From an uncultured Arcobacter sp. (GTDB lineage Bacteria > Campylobacterota > Campylobacteria > Campylobacterales > Arcobacteraceae), in contig CAJXWI010000214.1 in the NCBI GenBank assembly GCA_913062735.1, forward strand, positions 1 to 5,338: a stretch of 5,338 bases of DNA, written 5' to 3'. A program made the position numbers and the translations under genes. Below, one piece after another: positions 1 through 5,338 of this stretch. Numbering within the stretch: position 1 is the stretch's first letter; each line of letters starts with the position of its first letter. The notes under the pieces are model-generated. The model saw only the letters and a program-made list of their open reading frames with translations. It did no database searches and was not told the origin of the DNA.

Positions 1-1
1 A

Positions 2-217
2 ACAAGTATTGTCATATGTTTATTTTGTATTTCTAAGGCAATGACAATTATTCCAGTTGGTTTTACTTACGCAACATATGGTGCCTTAACAATTACAGCT
101 GTAACATTATTTGGAATATTTAAATATAATCAAACACCAAATCTTTATGGAACCATTGGTTTAGTCTTAATTATTACTGGCGTAATACTTTTAAACGTTT
201 TTGGGAAAATAAAATAA
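2..217 (+). CDS. Small multidrug resistance (SMR/EmrE-like) membrane protein, 5'-truncated
   Basis: The reading frame is open from the left edge to a TAA at 215-217 and gives 71 residues. They align by eye with the end of EmrE/SugE-type proteins of about 110 residues: the end of helix 2, then IPVGFTYATYG leading into helix 3, a short polar loop with KYNQTPNLYG, and helix 4 (GLVLIITGVILLNVFG) closing with GKIK. Family members are four-helix inner-membrane proteins that work as dimers and exchange protons for cationic compounds or guanidinium. The first roughly 35-40 residues, including the essential helix-1 glutamate, lie outside the window, so neither activity nor the drug versus guanidinium subtype can be judged. 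The Trp usual in the helix-3 YAIW segment is Tyr here. It is separated from ugpB by 96 bp and is unlikely to be functionally linked to it. The family call is fairly sure; the substrate is unknown. Confidence 0.8.
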   Translation, partial: TSIVICLFCISKAMTIIPVGFTYATYGALTITAVTLFGIFKYNQTPNLYGTIGLVLIITGVILLNVFGKIK

Positions 218-257
218 AACCCTAGGTAGAATCTAAATCTAATTAGCGACTCCTCTT

Positions 258-267
258 TATATATATT
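258..267 (+). promoter_or_regulatory. Possible -10 region upstream of ugpB
   Basis: The spacer contains TATATATATT. Its last hexamer TATATT (262-267) resembles a sigma-70 -10 element and would place a start near 273-275, about 40 nt before the ugpB ATG. No convincing -35 hexamer lies 16-18 bp upstream. In DNA this AT-rich such matches arise by chance, so this is only a candidate. It is offered because the operon needs a promoter and no other spacer has room for one. Confidence 0.25.
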
Positions 268-278
268 TTGTGCTAGCT

Positions 279-297
279 TTTTTCTTTTAAAGAAAAA
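279..297 (+). repeat. AT-rich inverted repeat in the ugpB leader
   Basis: TTTTTCTTT (279-287) and AAAGAAAAA (289-297) are perfect reverse complements around a single central T. In RNA it would form an 8-bp stem with a 3-nt loop, almost entirely A-U and therefore weak. In DNA it could be an operator-like palindrome just downstream of the candidate -10. It ends 3 nt before the ribosome binding site of ugpB. Its role is unknown. Chance is possible, given the base composition. Confidence 0.3.
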
Positions 298-300
298 CTT

Positions 301-305
301 GGGAG
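301..305 (+). promoter_or_regulatory. Ribosome binding site of ugpB
   Basis: GGGAG lies 8 nt before the ATG at 314. This spacing decides the start. An in-frame TTG at 299 overlaps the GGGAG itself and would add five residues (M/GVLI) ahead of a normal signal peptide, so it is not used here. Confidence 0.75.
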
Positions 306-313
306 TACTCATA

Positions 314-1627
314 ATGAAAAAATTAAAAGCAATAATTGCCTCGCTAGCGCTTTTCGCAATGTTTGCGGGAACTGCTGCTCAGGCAAAAGTTGAAATACAA
401 TGGTGGCACGCTTTTGGTGGAAGACTTGGTGAATTACTTGACGAGCAAGTAAACAAGTTTAACGCAAGCCAAGATAAGTATACTGTTGTACATACAAGAA
501 AAGGTAACTACTCAGAAACATTAAATGCTGGAATTGCAGCTTTCAGAGCTGGACAACATCCAAATTTATTAATGGTATTTGAAGTAGGTACAGCTAGTTT
601 AATGGCTGCTAAAGGAGCTTATGTTCCTATGTATCAATTAATGAAAGATGCAAAACAAAGCTTCCAGCCTAATAACTACATTGGACCAGTAAAAGGTTAT
701 TACACAACAACAGACGGTAAAATGTTGTCATTACCATATAACGCTTCAACACCAGTTCTATGGATTAATAAAGACTTAATGAAACAAGCTGGTTTAGATC
801 CAGAAATGGATTTAAGCACATGGAAACAAGTTGGTAACGCTCTTGATGCCGCTAAAGCAAAAGGTATTGATTGTGGTTTAACAACTGCATGGCACAGCTG
901 GATACACTTAGAAAATTTCTCTGCGTATCATAACTTACCATTTGCAACTAAAGCTAATGGATTTGCTGGTTTAGACACTGAGCTATCATTTAATAGCCCA
1001 GTTCATATCAAACACATTCAAAATTTAGGTAAATGGTCTCAAGAAGGTAAATTTAAATACTTAGGTAGAAGAAACGAAAGCGGTGCAAACTTCAGAGCTG
1101 GAGAATGTATGTTCTTTACAGAGTCTTCTGCTGGTTATGCTGGTATCAAAAAAGAAGCTAAGTTTGATTTTGGTATTAGACATTTACCTTACTATGGCGC
1201 AACAGAAGCACCTCAAAACACGATTATCGGTGGTGCATCTTTATGGGCGTTATCTGGAAAATCTGCTGAAGAGAACAAAGGTACAGCCGCGTTTTTAGCT
1301 TTCTTATCTAGAACAGATATACAAGCGAAGTGGCACCAGGATACTGGTTACTTACCTTCAACAATCGCAGCAAGTAAACAGACTAAAAAAGAAGGATTCT
1401 ATTCTAAAAATCCTGGAACTGATTTAGCTGGTATACAGATGATGAGAAATAAAGTTACAGATAACTCTAAAGGCTTACGTCTTGGTTCTTTTGATCAAAT
1501 CAGAGGTATCATTGATGAAGAGATGGAAGGAGTTTACAGCGGTAAGAAAACTGCTCAAGTAGCTTTAGACAGCGCTGTGAAAAGAGGTAACGTTCTTTTA
1601 AGAAGATTTGAAAGAGCAAACAAATAA
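314..1627 (+). CDS. ugpB: sn-glycerol-3-phosphate ABC transporter, periplasmic substrate-binding protein UgpB
   Basis: Periplasmic receptor that delivers glycerol-3-phosphate, and in some species glycerophosphodiesters, to UgpAE. The product has 437 residues, against 438 in E. coli UgpB, and matches it along its whole length. A signal peptide is clear: MKKLK, a hydrophobic core, and cleavage probably after AQA at residue 24. Matching stretches include KGNY (63-66), AGIAAFR (72-78), EVGTA (90-94), NASTPVL (143-149), ENFSA (200-204), IIGGASLW (304-311), GYLP (345-348), KGLRLG (386-391) and LLRRFE (428-433). Pocket residues reported for E. coli UgpB (mature Tyr42, Glu66, Ser121, Trp169, Trp172, Arg374; numbering from memory) map to Tyr66, Glu90, Ser145, Trp193, Trp196 and Arg397, all kept. 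Keeping the Trp169 equivalent argues for glycerol-3-phosphate binding, because the M. tuberculosis protein that prefers glycerophosphocholine has Leu there. It is the first gene of the operon and is followed by a strong stem-loop. The ATG at 314 was chosen for its GGGAG site and signal peptide. Confidence 0.95.
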   Translation: MKKLKAIIASLALFAMFAGTAAQAKVEIQWWHAFGGRLGELLDEQVNKFNASQDKYTVVHTRKGNYSETLNAGIAAFRAGQHPNLLMVFEVGTASLMAAKGAYVPMYQLMKDAKQSFQPNNYIGPVKGYYTTTDGKMLSLPYNASTPVLWINKDLMKQAGLDPEMDLSTWKQVGNALDAAKAKGIDCGLTTAWHSWIHLENFSAYHNLPFATKANGFAGLDTELSFNSPVHIKHIQNLGKWSQEGKFKYLGRRNESGANFRAGECMFFTESSAGYAGIKKEAKFDFGIRHLPYYGATEAPQNTIIGGASLWALSGKSAEENKGTAAFLAFLSRTDIQAKWHQDTGYLPSTIAASKQTKKEGFYSKNPGTDLAGIQMMRNKVTDNSKGLRLGSFDQIRGIIDEEMEGVYSGKKTAQVALDSAVKRGNVLLRRFERANK

Positions 1628-1636
1628 TTAAATTTA

Positions 1637-1664
1637 TATACTAGGGGCTCTCGCCCCTAGTATA
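1637..1664 (+). promoter_or_regulatory. Intercistronic stem-loop between ugpB and ugpA
   Basis: A perfect 12-bp stem (TATACTAGGGGC at 1637-1648 pairing with 1653-1664) closes a TCTC loop. It is the most GC-rich stretch of its surroundings, with five consecutive G-C pairs next to the loop. No run of T follows (the next bases are ATCTTCC), so it is not a standard intrinsic terminator. It begins 9 nt after the ugpB stop codon and ends 8 nt before the ugpA ATG. By analogy with stem-loops behind binding-protein genes such as malE, it most likely protects the 3' end of ugpB mRNA and/or lowers downstream expression, giving more binding protein than permease. The structure is read directly from the sequence; the role is inferred. 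Confidence 0.8.
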
Positions 1665-1672
1665 ATCTTCCA

Positions 1673-2554
1673 ATGGAAAAAAGAGTAATTTTTAAAGGTT
1701 GGTGGCTACCGGCTTTATTAGTTGCACCTCAACTAATAATTTCTTTTTTATTTTTCTTTTACCCATCAGGACAAGCATTATGGAATTCATTATTTTTACC
1801 TGATCCTTTTGGATTAAAGACAGAATTTGTGGGGTTAGATAATTTTAAATTTTTACTAACTGATCCTTATTATTTAGAAAGTTTTAAAACTACAATATTT
1901 TTTTCTACTGCAGTTTCTTTTTTTTCAATGGCAATTGGATTATATCTTGCAGCTTTAGCAGATAGATTAATAAAGGGAGCTGGAGTTTATCAAACATTAT
2001 TAATTTGGCCTTACGCTATTGCACCTGCAATTGCAGGCGTTCTTTGGTTGTTTTTATTTAACGGCAATATTGGTTTAGTCTCTTATTATCTTAAAGGTTT
2101 AGGCTATGAGTGGAACCACACTTTAAATGGTGATGAAGCAATGTTTTTAGTCATACTGGCATCTACTTGGGGAAGAATAAGTTATAATTTCTTATTTTTC
2201 TTAGCAGGCTTGCAAGCAATACCTAAATCTGTAATTGAAGCGGCAGCTATAGATGGAGCTAGTTTTTGGAAAAGATTTTTTACAATCGTAATACCTTTAC
2301 TTTCTCCAATCACATTCTTTTTATTAGTTGTTAATATAGTTTATGCTTTTTTTGATACCTTTGGAGTAATACACACAATAACCTCAGGAGGACCAGAACA
2401 ATCTACAACTATTTTAGTTTACAAAGTATTTTCTGATGGCTTCGTTTCACAAGACCTTGGATCAAGCGCTGCCCAATCTGTAATTTTATTATTAGTTGTT
2501 GGGGTGCTAACAGTTGTTCAATTTAAATATATTGAGAGAAAGGTTCATTACTAA
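1673..2554 (+). CDS. ugpA: sn-glycerol-3-phosphate ABC transporter, permease subunit UgpA
   Basis: One of the two inner-membrane subunits of the importer (CUT1 type, same family as MalF). The 293 residues compare with 295 in E. coli UgpA and match it throughout, for example WLPALLVAPQLI (11-22), DPFG (44-47), FVGLDNF (52-58), YAFFDTF (224-230), TSGGP (237-241) and SSAAQSV (264-270). Six membrane segments are visible, at about 11-33, 73-97, 107-130, 158-180, 205-230 and 265-285. The cytoplasmic coupling (EAA) loop, EAAAIDG at 189-195 with the family Pro at 208, docks onto the UgpC ATPase. It pairs with UgpE, whose ATG overlaps the last base of this stop codon. The start is unusual: no purine-rich ribosome binding site precedes the ATG, only CTTCCA, and the stem-loop occupies the region where one would lie. 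The start still fits the E. coli N-terminus well. Confidence 0.95.
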   Translation: MEKRVIFKGWWLPALLVAPQLIISFLFFFYPSGQALWNSLFLPDPFGLKTEFVGLDNFKFLLTDPYYLESFKTTIFFSTAVSFFSMAIGLYLAALADRLIKGAGVYQTLLIWPYAIAPAIAGVLWLFLFNGNIGLVSYYLKGLGYEWNHTLNGDEAMFLVILASTWGRISYNFLFFLAGLQAIPKSVIEAAAIDGASFWKRFFTIVIPLLSPITFFLLVVNIVYAFFDTFGVIHTITSGGPEQSTTILVYKVFSDGFVSQDLGSSAAQSVILLLVVGVLTVVQFKYIERKVHY

Positions 2555-3408
2555 TGGTAGAAAAAAAGAAATCAGGATATTGGTTAACTCATGCTGGTTT
2601 AATCATAGGGGTATTATTTATTTTCTTTCCTGTTTGGTTAACTTTTGTAGCATCAACTGTAAACCAAGAGGAAATTATAAATCCTCCACTACCACTATGG
2701 CCTGGTACAGAGATTTTTGAAAATTACTACCACGCACTATTCAAAGGTGGACGAGAAGGCTATGGTTCTAATGAACCAGTTATAAATATGTTAATCAATT
2801 CCTCAATCATGGCACTTGGAATTACAATTGGAAAAATAGCAATCTCACTCTTATCTGCATTCGCCATTGTTTATTTTAGATTTCCTTTTAGAAAAACTTG
2901 TTTCTGGTTAATCTTTATGACGCTAATGCTTCCAGTAGAAGTTAGAATCGTACCAACATATGAGGTTGTCGCTAATTTAAACTTACTAAATAGTTACACA
3001 GGATTAATTTTTCCACTTATAGCTTCTGCAACTGCAACTTTTTTATTTAGGCAATTTTTTATGACCATACCTGATGAAATGGTTGAGGCTGCTAGAATGG
3101 ATGGCTGTTCACCAATGAGATTTTTTAAAGATATTTTAATTCCTATAAGTAAAACAAATATTGCAGCGTTGTTTGTTATACTCTTTATATATGGATGGAA
3201 CCAATACTTATGGCCATTGTTGATGACAACAGATCCTGATATGAAAACTATAGTAATTGCACTTGATGCCATGATACCAGCAGGTGATGATTTTGCTCAC
3301 TGGCCAACTGTTATGGCTACAGCAATGTTAGCTATGTTACCACCGATTGCAGTTGTAATAGGAATGCAAAAGTTTTTTGTCAAAGGGTTATTAGAAAGCG
3401 ATAAATAG
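2554..3408 (+). CDS. ugpE: sn-glycerol-3-phosphate ABC transporter, permease subunit UgpE
   Basis: Second inner-membrane subunit (MalG-like), forming the translocation path with UgpA. The 284 residues compare with 281 in E. coli UgpE. Close matches include LSAFAIVYFRFPFR (100-113), TLMLPVEVRI (123-132), SATATFLFRQFFMT (158-171), SKTNIAALFVI (199-209) and IYGWNQYLWPLL (212-223). The coupling loop is EAARMDG at 178-184 with Pro at 197. Six membrane segments are expected, at about 12-34, 80-105, 115-137, 148-168, 202-224 and 252-272. The ATG shares one base with the ugpA stop (TAATG), so translation is probably coupled. A purine stretch GAGAGAAAGG at 2534-2543 serves as ribosome binding site about 10 nt upstream. 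No defect is seen. Confidence 0.95.
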   Translation: MVEKKKSGYWLTHAGLIIGVLFIFFPVWLTFVASTVNQEEIINPPLPLWPGTEIFENYYHALFKGGREGYGSNEPVINMLINSSIMALGITIGKIAISLLSAFAIVYFRFPFRKTCFWLIFMTLMLPVEVRIVPTYEVVANLNLLNSYTGLIFPLIASATATFLFRQFFMTIPDEMVEAARMDGCSPMRFFKDILIPISKTNIAALFVILFIYGWNQYLWPLLMTTDPDMKTIVIALDAMIPAGDDFAHWPTVMATAMLAMLPPIAVVIGMQKFFVKGLLESDK

Positions 3409-4464
3409 ATGTCTGAAATAAAGTTAGAGAATTTAAAAAAATCATTTGGCAAAACAGAGGTAATTCACGATCTTAGTATTGATGTTAAAGACGGTGAGTT
3501 AATCGTAATAGTTGGCCCATCTGGATGCGGAAAATCAACATTGTTAAGAATGGTTGCAGGATTAGAGGATGCCAATCAAGGCAATATCTTAATTGATGGA
3601 AAAAAAGTGAATGAATTAGAACCTATGGAGAGAAACATTGCCATGGTTTTTCAAAATTACGCGCTTTACCCTCATATGACTGTTTTTGGTAATATGGCTT
3701 ACGGTTTAAAAATTGCAAAAGTATCGAAAGAGGAAATTGAGTCTAGAGTTCAAAAAGCAGCTGAAATATTAGAACTTGGAGAATTATTAGAGCGAAAACC
3801 CAACCAGTTATCAGGAGGACAAAGACAAAGAGTTGCTATGGGAAGAGCTATTGTAAGAAATCCTGTAGCTTTTTTATTTGATGAACCGTTATCAAACCTT
3901 GATGCAAAGTTAAGAGTTCAAATGAGGTTAGAAATTAAAAAACTTCAAACTCAATTAAAGACAACTTCTTTATATGTAACACACGATCAAGTTGAAGCGA
4001 TGACACTAGCTGATCGAATGATTGTAATGAATGAAGGTAATGTTGAACATATTGGTACACCTTTAGAAGTTTACACTAAGCCTAAAACTTTATTTACAGC
4101 TCAATTTATAGGAAGCCCAGCAATGAATATATTAAAAGGTAACTGTCAAAATAATAAAGTGAGTTTTGCAAATAAAGCTTCAATTTCAATTAATTCAAAA
4201 TTTAACGGACCTGTTAATGTAGGCATGAGACCTGAAGATTTTGAATTAGATCCAAATGGTCCGATAAAATTAAAAGTTGAGCTTGTAGAGCTAATCGGAG
4301 CTAATACACTTATTCATGGTAAACTTGAAAATAGTAATGAGATTTTAGTTGCAAGTATCTCGGGCGTTGTTAAAGAAGACACTATTGGAAAAAATATAAA
4401 TCTTTCTATTCAAAATGACAAACTACACCTGTTTGATACTAATACTGATTTGAGGATTAATTGA
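3409..4464 (+). CDS. ugpC: sn-glycerol-3-phosphate ABC transporter, ATP-binding subunit UgpC
   Basis: Cytoplasmic ATPase that powers the importer as a homodimer (MalK-like). The 351 residues compare with 356 in E. coli UgpC. All nucleotide-binding motifs are intact: Walker A GPSGCGKST (36-44), Q-loop Gln82, signature LSGGQ (134-138), Walker B FLFDEP (155-160) with catalytic Glu159, D-loop SNLD (162-165) and switch His192. After about residue 235 comes the MalK-type C-terminal regulatory/TOBE domain, with GMRPED (272-277) and VELVELIGAN (290-299). The ATPase domain alone would also fit other CUT1 sugar importers (MalK/MsmX group); the assignment to ugpC rests on the adjacent ugpBAE and the UgpC-like C-terminal segment. 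The ATG follows the ugpE stop with no gap and has only a weak purine stretch (AGAAAG, 3393-3398), so translation probably depends on coupling. The stop TGA lies within the start of the next gene. Confidence 0.94.
   Translation: MSEIKLENLKKSFGKTEVIHDLSIDVKDGELIVIVGPSGCGKSTLLRMVAGLEDANQGNILIDGKKVNELEPMERNIAMVFQNYALYPHMTVFGNMAYGLKIAKVSKEEIESRVQKAAEILELGELLERKPNQLSGGQRQRVAMGRAIVRNPVAFLFDEPLSNLDAKLRVQMRLEIKKLQTQLKTTSLYVTHDQVEAMTLADRMIVMNEGNVEHIGTPLEVYTKPKTLFTAQFIGSPAMNILKGNCQNNKVSFANKASISINSKFNGPVNVGMRPEDFELDPNGPIKLKVELVELIGANTLIHGKLENSNEILVASISGVVKEDTIGKNINLSIQNDKLHLFDTNTDLRIN
4452..4455 (+). promoter_or_regulatory. Ribosome binding site for the TTG start of the phosphodiesterase
   Basis: GAGG lies inside the end of ugpC, 5 nt before the TTG at 4461. 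An in-frame TAA at 4458-4460 blocks any earlier start. None of the codons between 4464 and the catalytic HR at 4509 is ATG, GTG or TTG. The site and the TTG therefore define the start together. Confidence 0.65.
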
Positions 4465-5338
4465 CCAATCCATTTTTAACGAAACCAAACTACATAAGAA
4501 TTTACGGTCACAGGGGAGCAAGAGGTGATATTGTTGAAAATTCTATATCAGGTTTTAAATATACATTTGATCTAGGTATTAAAGCAGTTGAATTTGATGT
4601 TGTAATTTCAAAAGATAATATTCCAGTTATATTTCACGACTACAGATTAAACCCTGATCTAGTTAAAGACGCTTCAGGAAACTGGATTACAGACAAGACC
4701 ATGAAATTAGTAGAACTAACTTATGATGAAATAAGTAAGTATAATATTGAAAGCATAAAGCCTGAAACGAAGTATGCAAAAAGATTTAAAAATCAAAAAT
4801 CCGCTAAGGACGAAAGGATACCAAAACTCTCAGATTTTTTTAAATTAGTTACCGAAGATAAATATAAAGACGTATTTTTAAATTTAGAGATTAAATCAAC
4901 TCCTACACAAGAAAATGTAACTCCTGATCCAGAAAAAATGGTCTCCTTAATACTTAAAGATATAAAAGAATTTAATTTAGAAGATAGAACCCTCATAACT
5001 TCATATGATTTTAGAATTCTTTACGCACTTAAAAAACAAAACCCAAATATTTTAAGAGGATTCATTACTTTGCAACAAGGACTTTCAATCACTAAAAAAA
5101 ATATTTACGAAAATTCACCTTGGATGGTAAAAAATTATCCGATGGAAGAATTATTTTTATTACCCAATATAATAAAATCTTTAGAGGGTCATGTGTGGAG
5201 TGCTTTCTACCGCGATGTTACAAAAAAAAATGTTGAGCTTGCACACAAACATGGATTAGCAACTTGTGTTTGGACAGTGAACAGAGAACAAGATATCATT
5301 CGAATGATCGAGTATGGCGTCGATGGAATTATCACTGA
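4461..5338 (+). CDS. Glycerophosphodiester phosphodiesterase (UgpQ/GlpQ family), 3'-truncated by the window
   Basis: Hydrolyses glycerophosphodiesters to sn-glycerol-3-phosphate and an alcohol. The frame stays open from TTG 4461 to the edge, giving 292 full codons and two bases. The GDPD TIM-barrel motifs are present: GHRGA (16-20) with catalytic His17, ENS (26-28), EFD (44-46) whose Glu44 and Asp46 bind metal, HD (59-60) with the second catalytic His, EIK (143-145), VWTVN (270-274) and GVDGIIT (286-292), just before the usual final barrel strand. There is no signal peptide, so it acts in the cytoplasm like E. coli UgpQ and unlike periplasmic GlpQ. It is longer than UgpQ (247 residues): HD to EIK spans about 83 residues against about 58. 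The segment LNPDL...SGNWI after HD resembles longer alphaproteobacterial GDPDs. TTG overlaps the ugpC stop as TTGA, so it is probably co-translated with the importer. The symbol is left open because it is not a close UgpQ copy. The family call is firm; the exact diester is unknown. Confidence 0.9.
   Translation, partial: MTNPFLTKPNYIRIYGHRGARGDIVENSISGFKYTFDLGIKAVEFDVVISKDNIPVIFHDYRLNPDLVKDASGNWITDKTMKLVELTYDEISKYNIESIKPETKYAKRFKNQKSAKDERIPKLSDFFKLVTEDKYKDVFLNLEIKSTPTQENVTPDPEKMVSLILKDIKEFNLEDRTLITSYDFRILYALKKQNPNILRGFITLQQGLSITKKNIYENSPWMVKNYPMEELFLLPNIIKSLEGHVWSAFYRDVTKKNVELAHKHGLATCVWTVNREQDIIRMIEYGVDGIIT

Noticed and set aside
9..30. TTGTCAT followed by TTTTGTAT, resembling part of a Pho box
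   Set aside because: The second half does not repeat at the 11-nt spacing, and the site lies within the SMR coding region about 290 bp before ugpB.
299..313. Upstream TTG start for ugpB adding five residues
   Set aside because: The TTG overlaps the GGGAG site that serves ATG 314, and the shorter form has a standard signal peptide beginning MKKLK.
342..349. CGCTAGCG palindrome, with a second GCTAGC at 272-277, as a paired operator
   Set aside because: The longer copy is within the signal peptide coding sequence (Ser-Leu-Ala codons), and the shared core is only 6 bp, so chance is the simpler explanation.
1083..1298. 71-codon open frame on the + strand inside ugpB
   Set aside because: It is a frame-shifted shadow of ugpB, which is intact and matches its family across this region.
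1637..1672. Intrinsic terminator after ugpB
   Set aside because: The stem is strong but no T-run follows it, and the rest of the transporter genes lie directly downstream. Attenuation or mRNA protection fits better.
2514..2720. 68-codon open frame spanning the ugpA-ugpE junction
   Set aside because: It is out of frame with two intact genes and encodes nothing recognisable.
2994..3272. 92-codon open frame on the - strand opposite ugpE
   Set aside because: It lies wholly within the well-matched ugpE gene, shows no recognisable family or ribosome binding site, and is expected by chance opposite AT-rich coding sequence.
4793..4996. 67-codon open frame on the - strand
   Set aside because: It is antisense to the phosphodiesterase, whose + strand frame carries conserved motifs throughout. 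It is Ser/Leu-rich without a recognisable domain.

Overview
The window holds one nearly complete transport operon on the + strand. It encodes an sn-glycerol-3-phosphate / glycerophosphodiester ABC importer (ugpB-ugpA-ugpE-ugpC), followed directly by a glycerophosphodiester phosphodiesterase gene that runs off the right edge. Upstream, the left edge carries the C-terminal two thirds of an unrelated small multidrug resistance (SMR) type membrane protein. All genes point the same way.

The DNA is strongly AT-rich, with A/T-ending codons and many Lys, Ile and Asn residues. Spacers are very short: 1-nt overlap between ugpA and ugpE, abutting codons between ugpE and ugpC, and a 4-nt overlap between ugpC and the phosphodiesterase gene. 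The Ugp proteins read like shortened versions of the E. coli (Proteobacteria) proteins. Together this suggests a streamlined, AT-rich alphaproteobacterium such as the marine SAR11/Pelagibacterales group. That placement is inferred from style; no taxonomic marker is present.

Layout: 2-217, 3' part of the SMR gene. 218-313, a 96-bp spacer with possible promoter and leader elements and a ribosome binding site. 314-1627, ugpB, the periplasmic binding protein with a signal peptide. 1628-1672, a spacer filled by a strong perfect stem-loop without a U-tract. 1673-2554, ugpA. 2554-3408, ugpE. 3409-4464, ugpC. 4461 to the end, the phosphodiesterase, which starts at a TTG overlapping the ugpC stop.

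How they work together: UgpB captures glycerol-3-phosphate, and probably glycerophosphodiesters, in the periplasm. UgpA and UgpE form the membrane channel and UgpC drives it with ATP. The co-translated phosphodiesterase has no signal peptide, so it should hydrolyse imported diesters in the cytoplasm to glycerol-3-phosphate and an alcohol.

I found no clearly new system. The points most worth checking are the intercistronic stem-loop with no visible ribosome binding site for ugpA, the coupled and longer-than-UgpQ phosphodiesterase, and the leader region ahead of ugpB.
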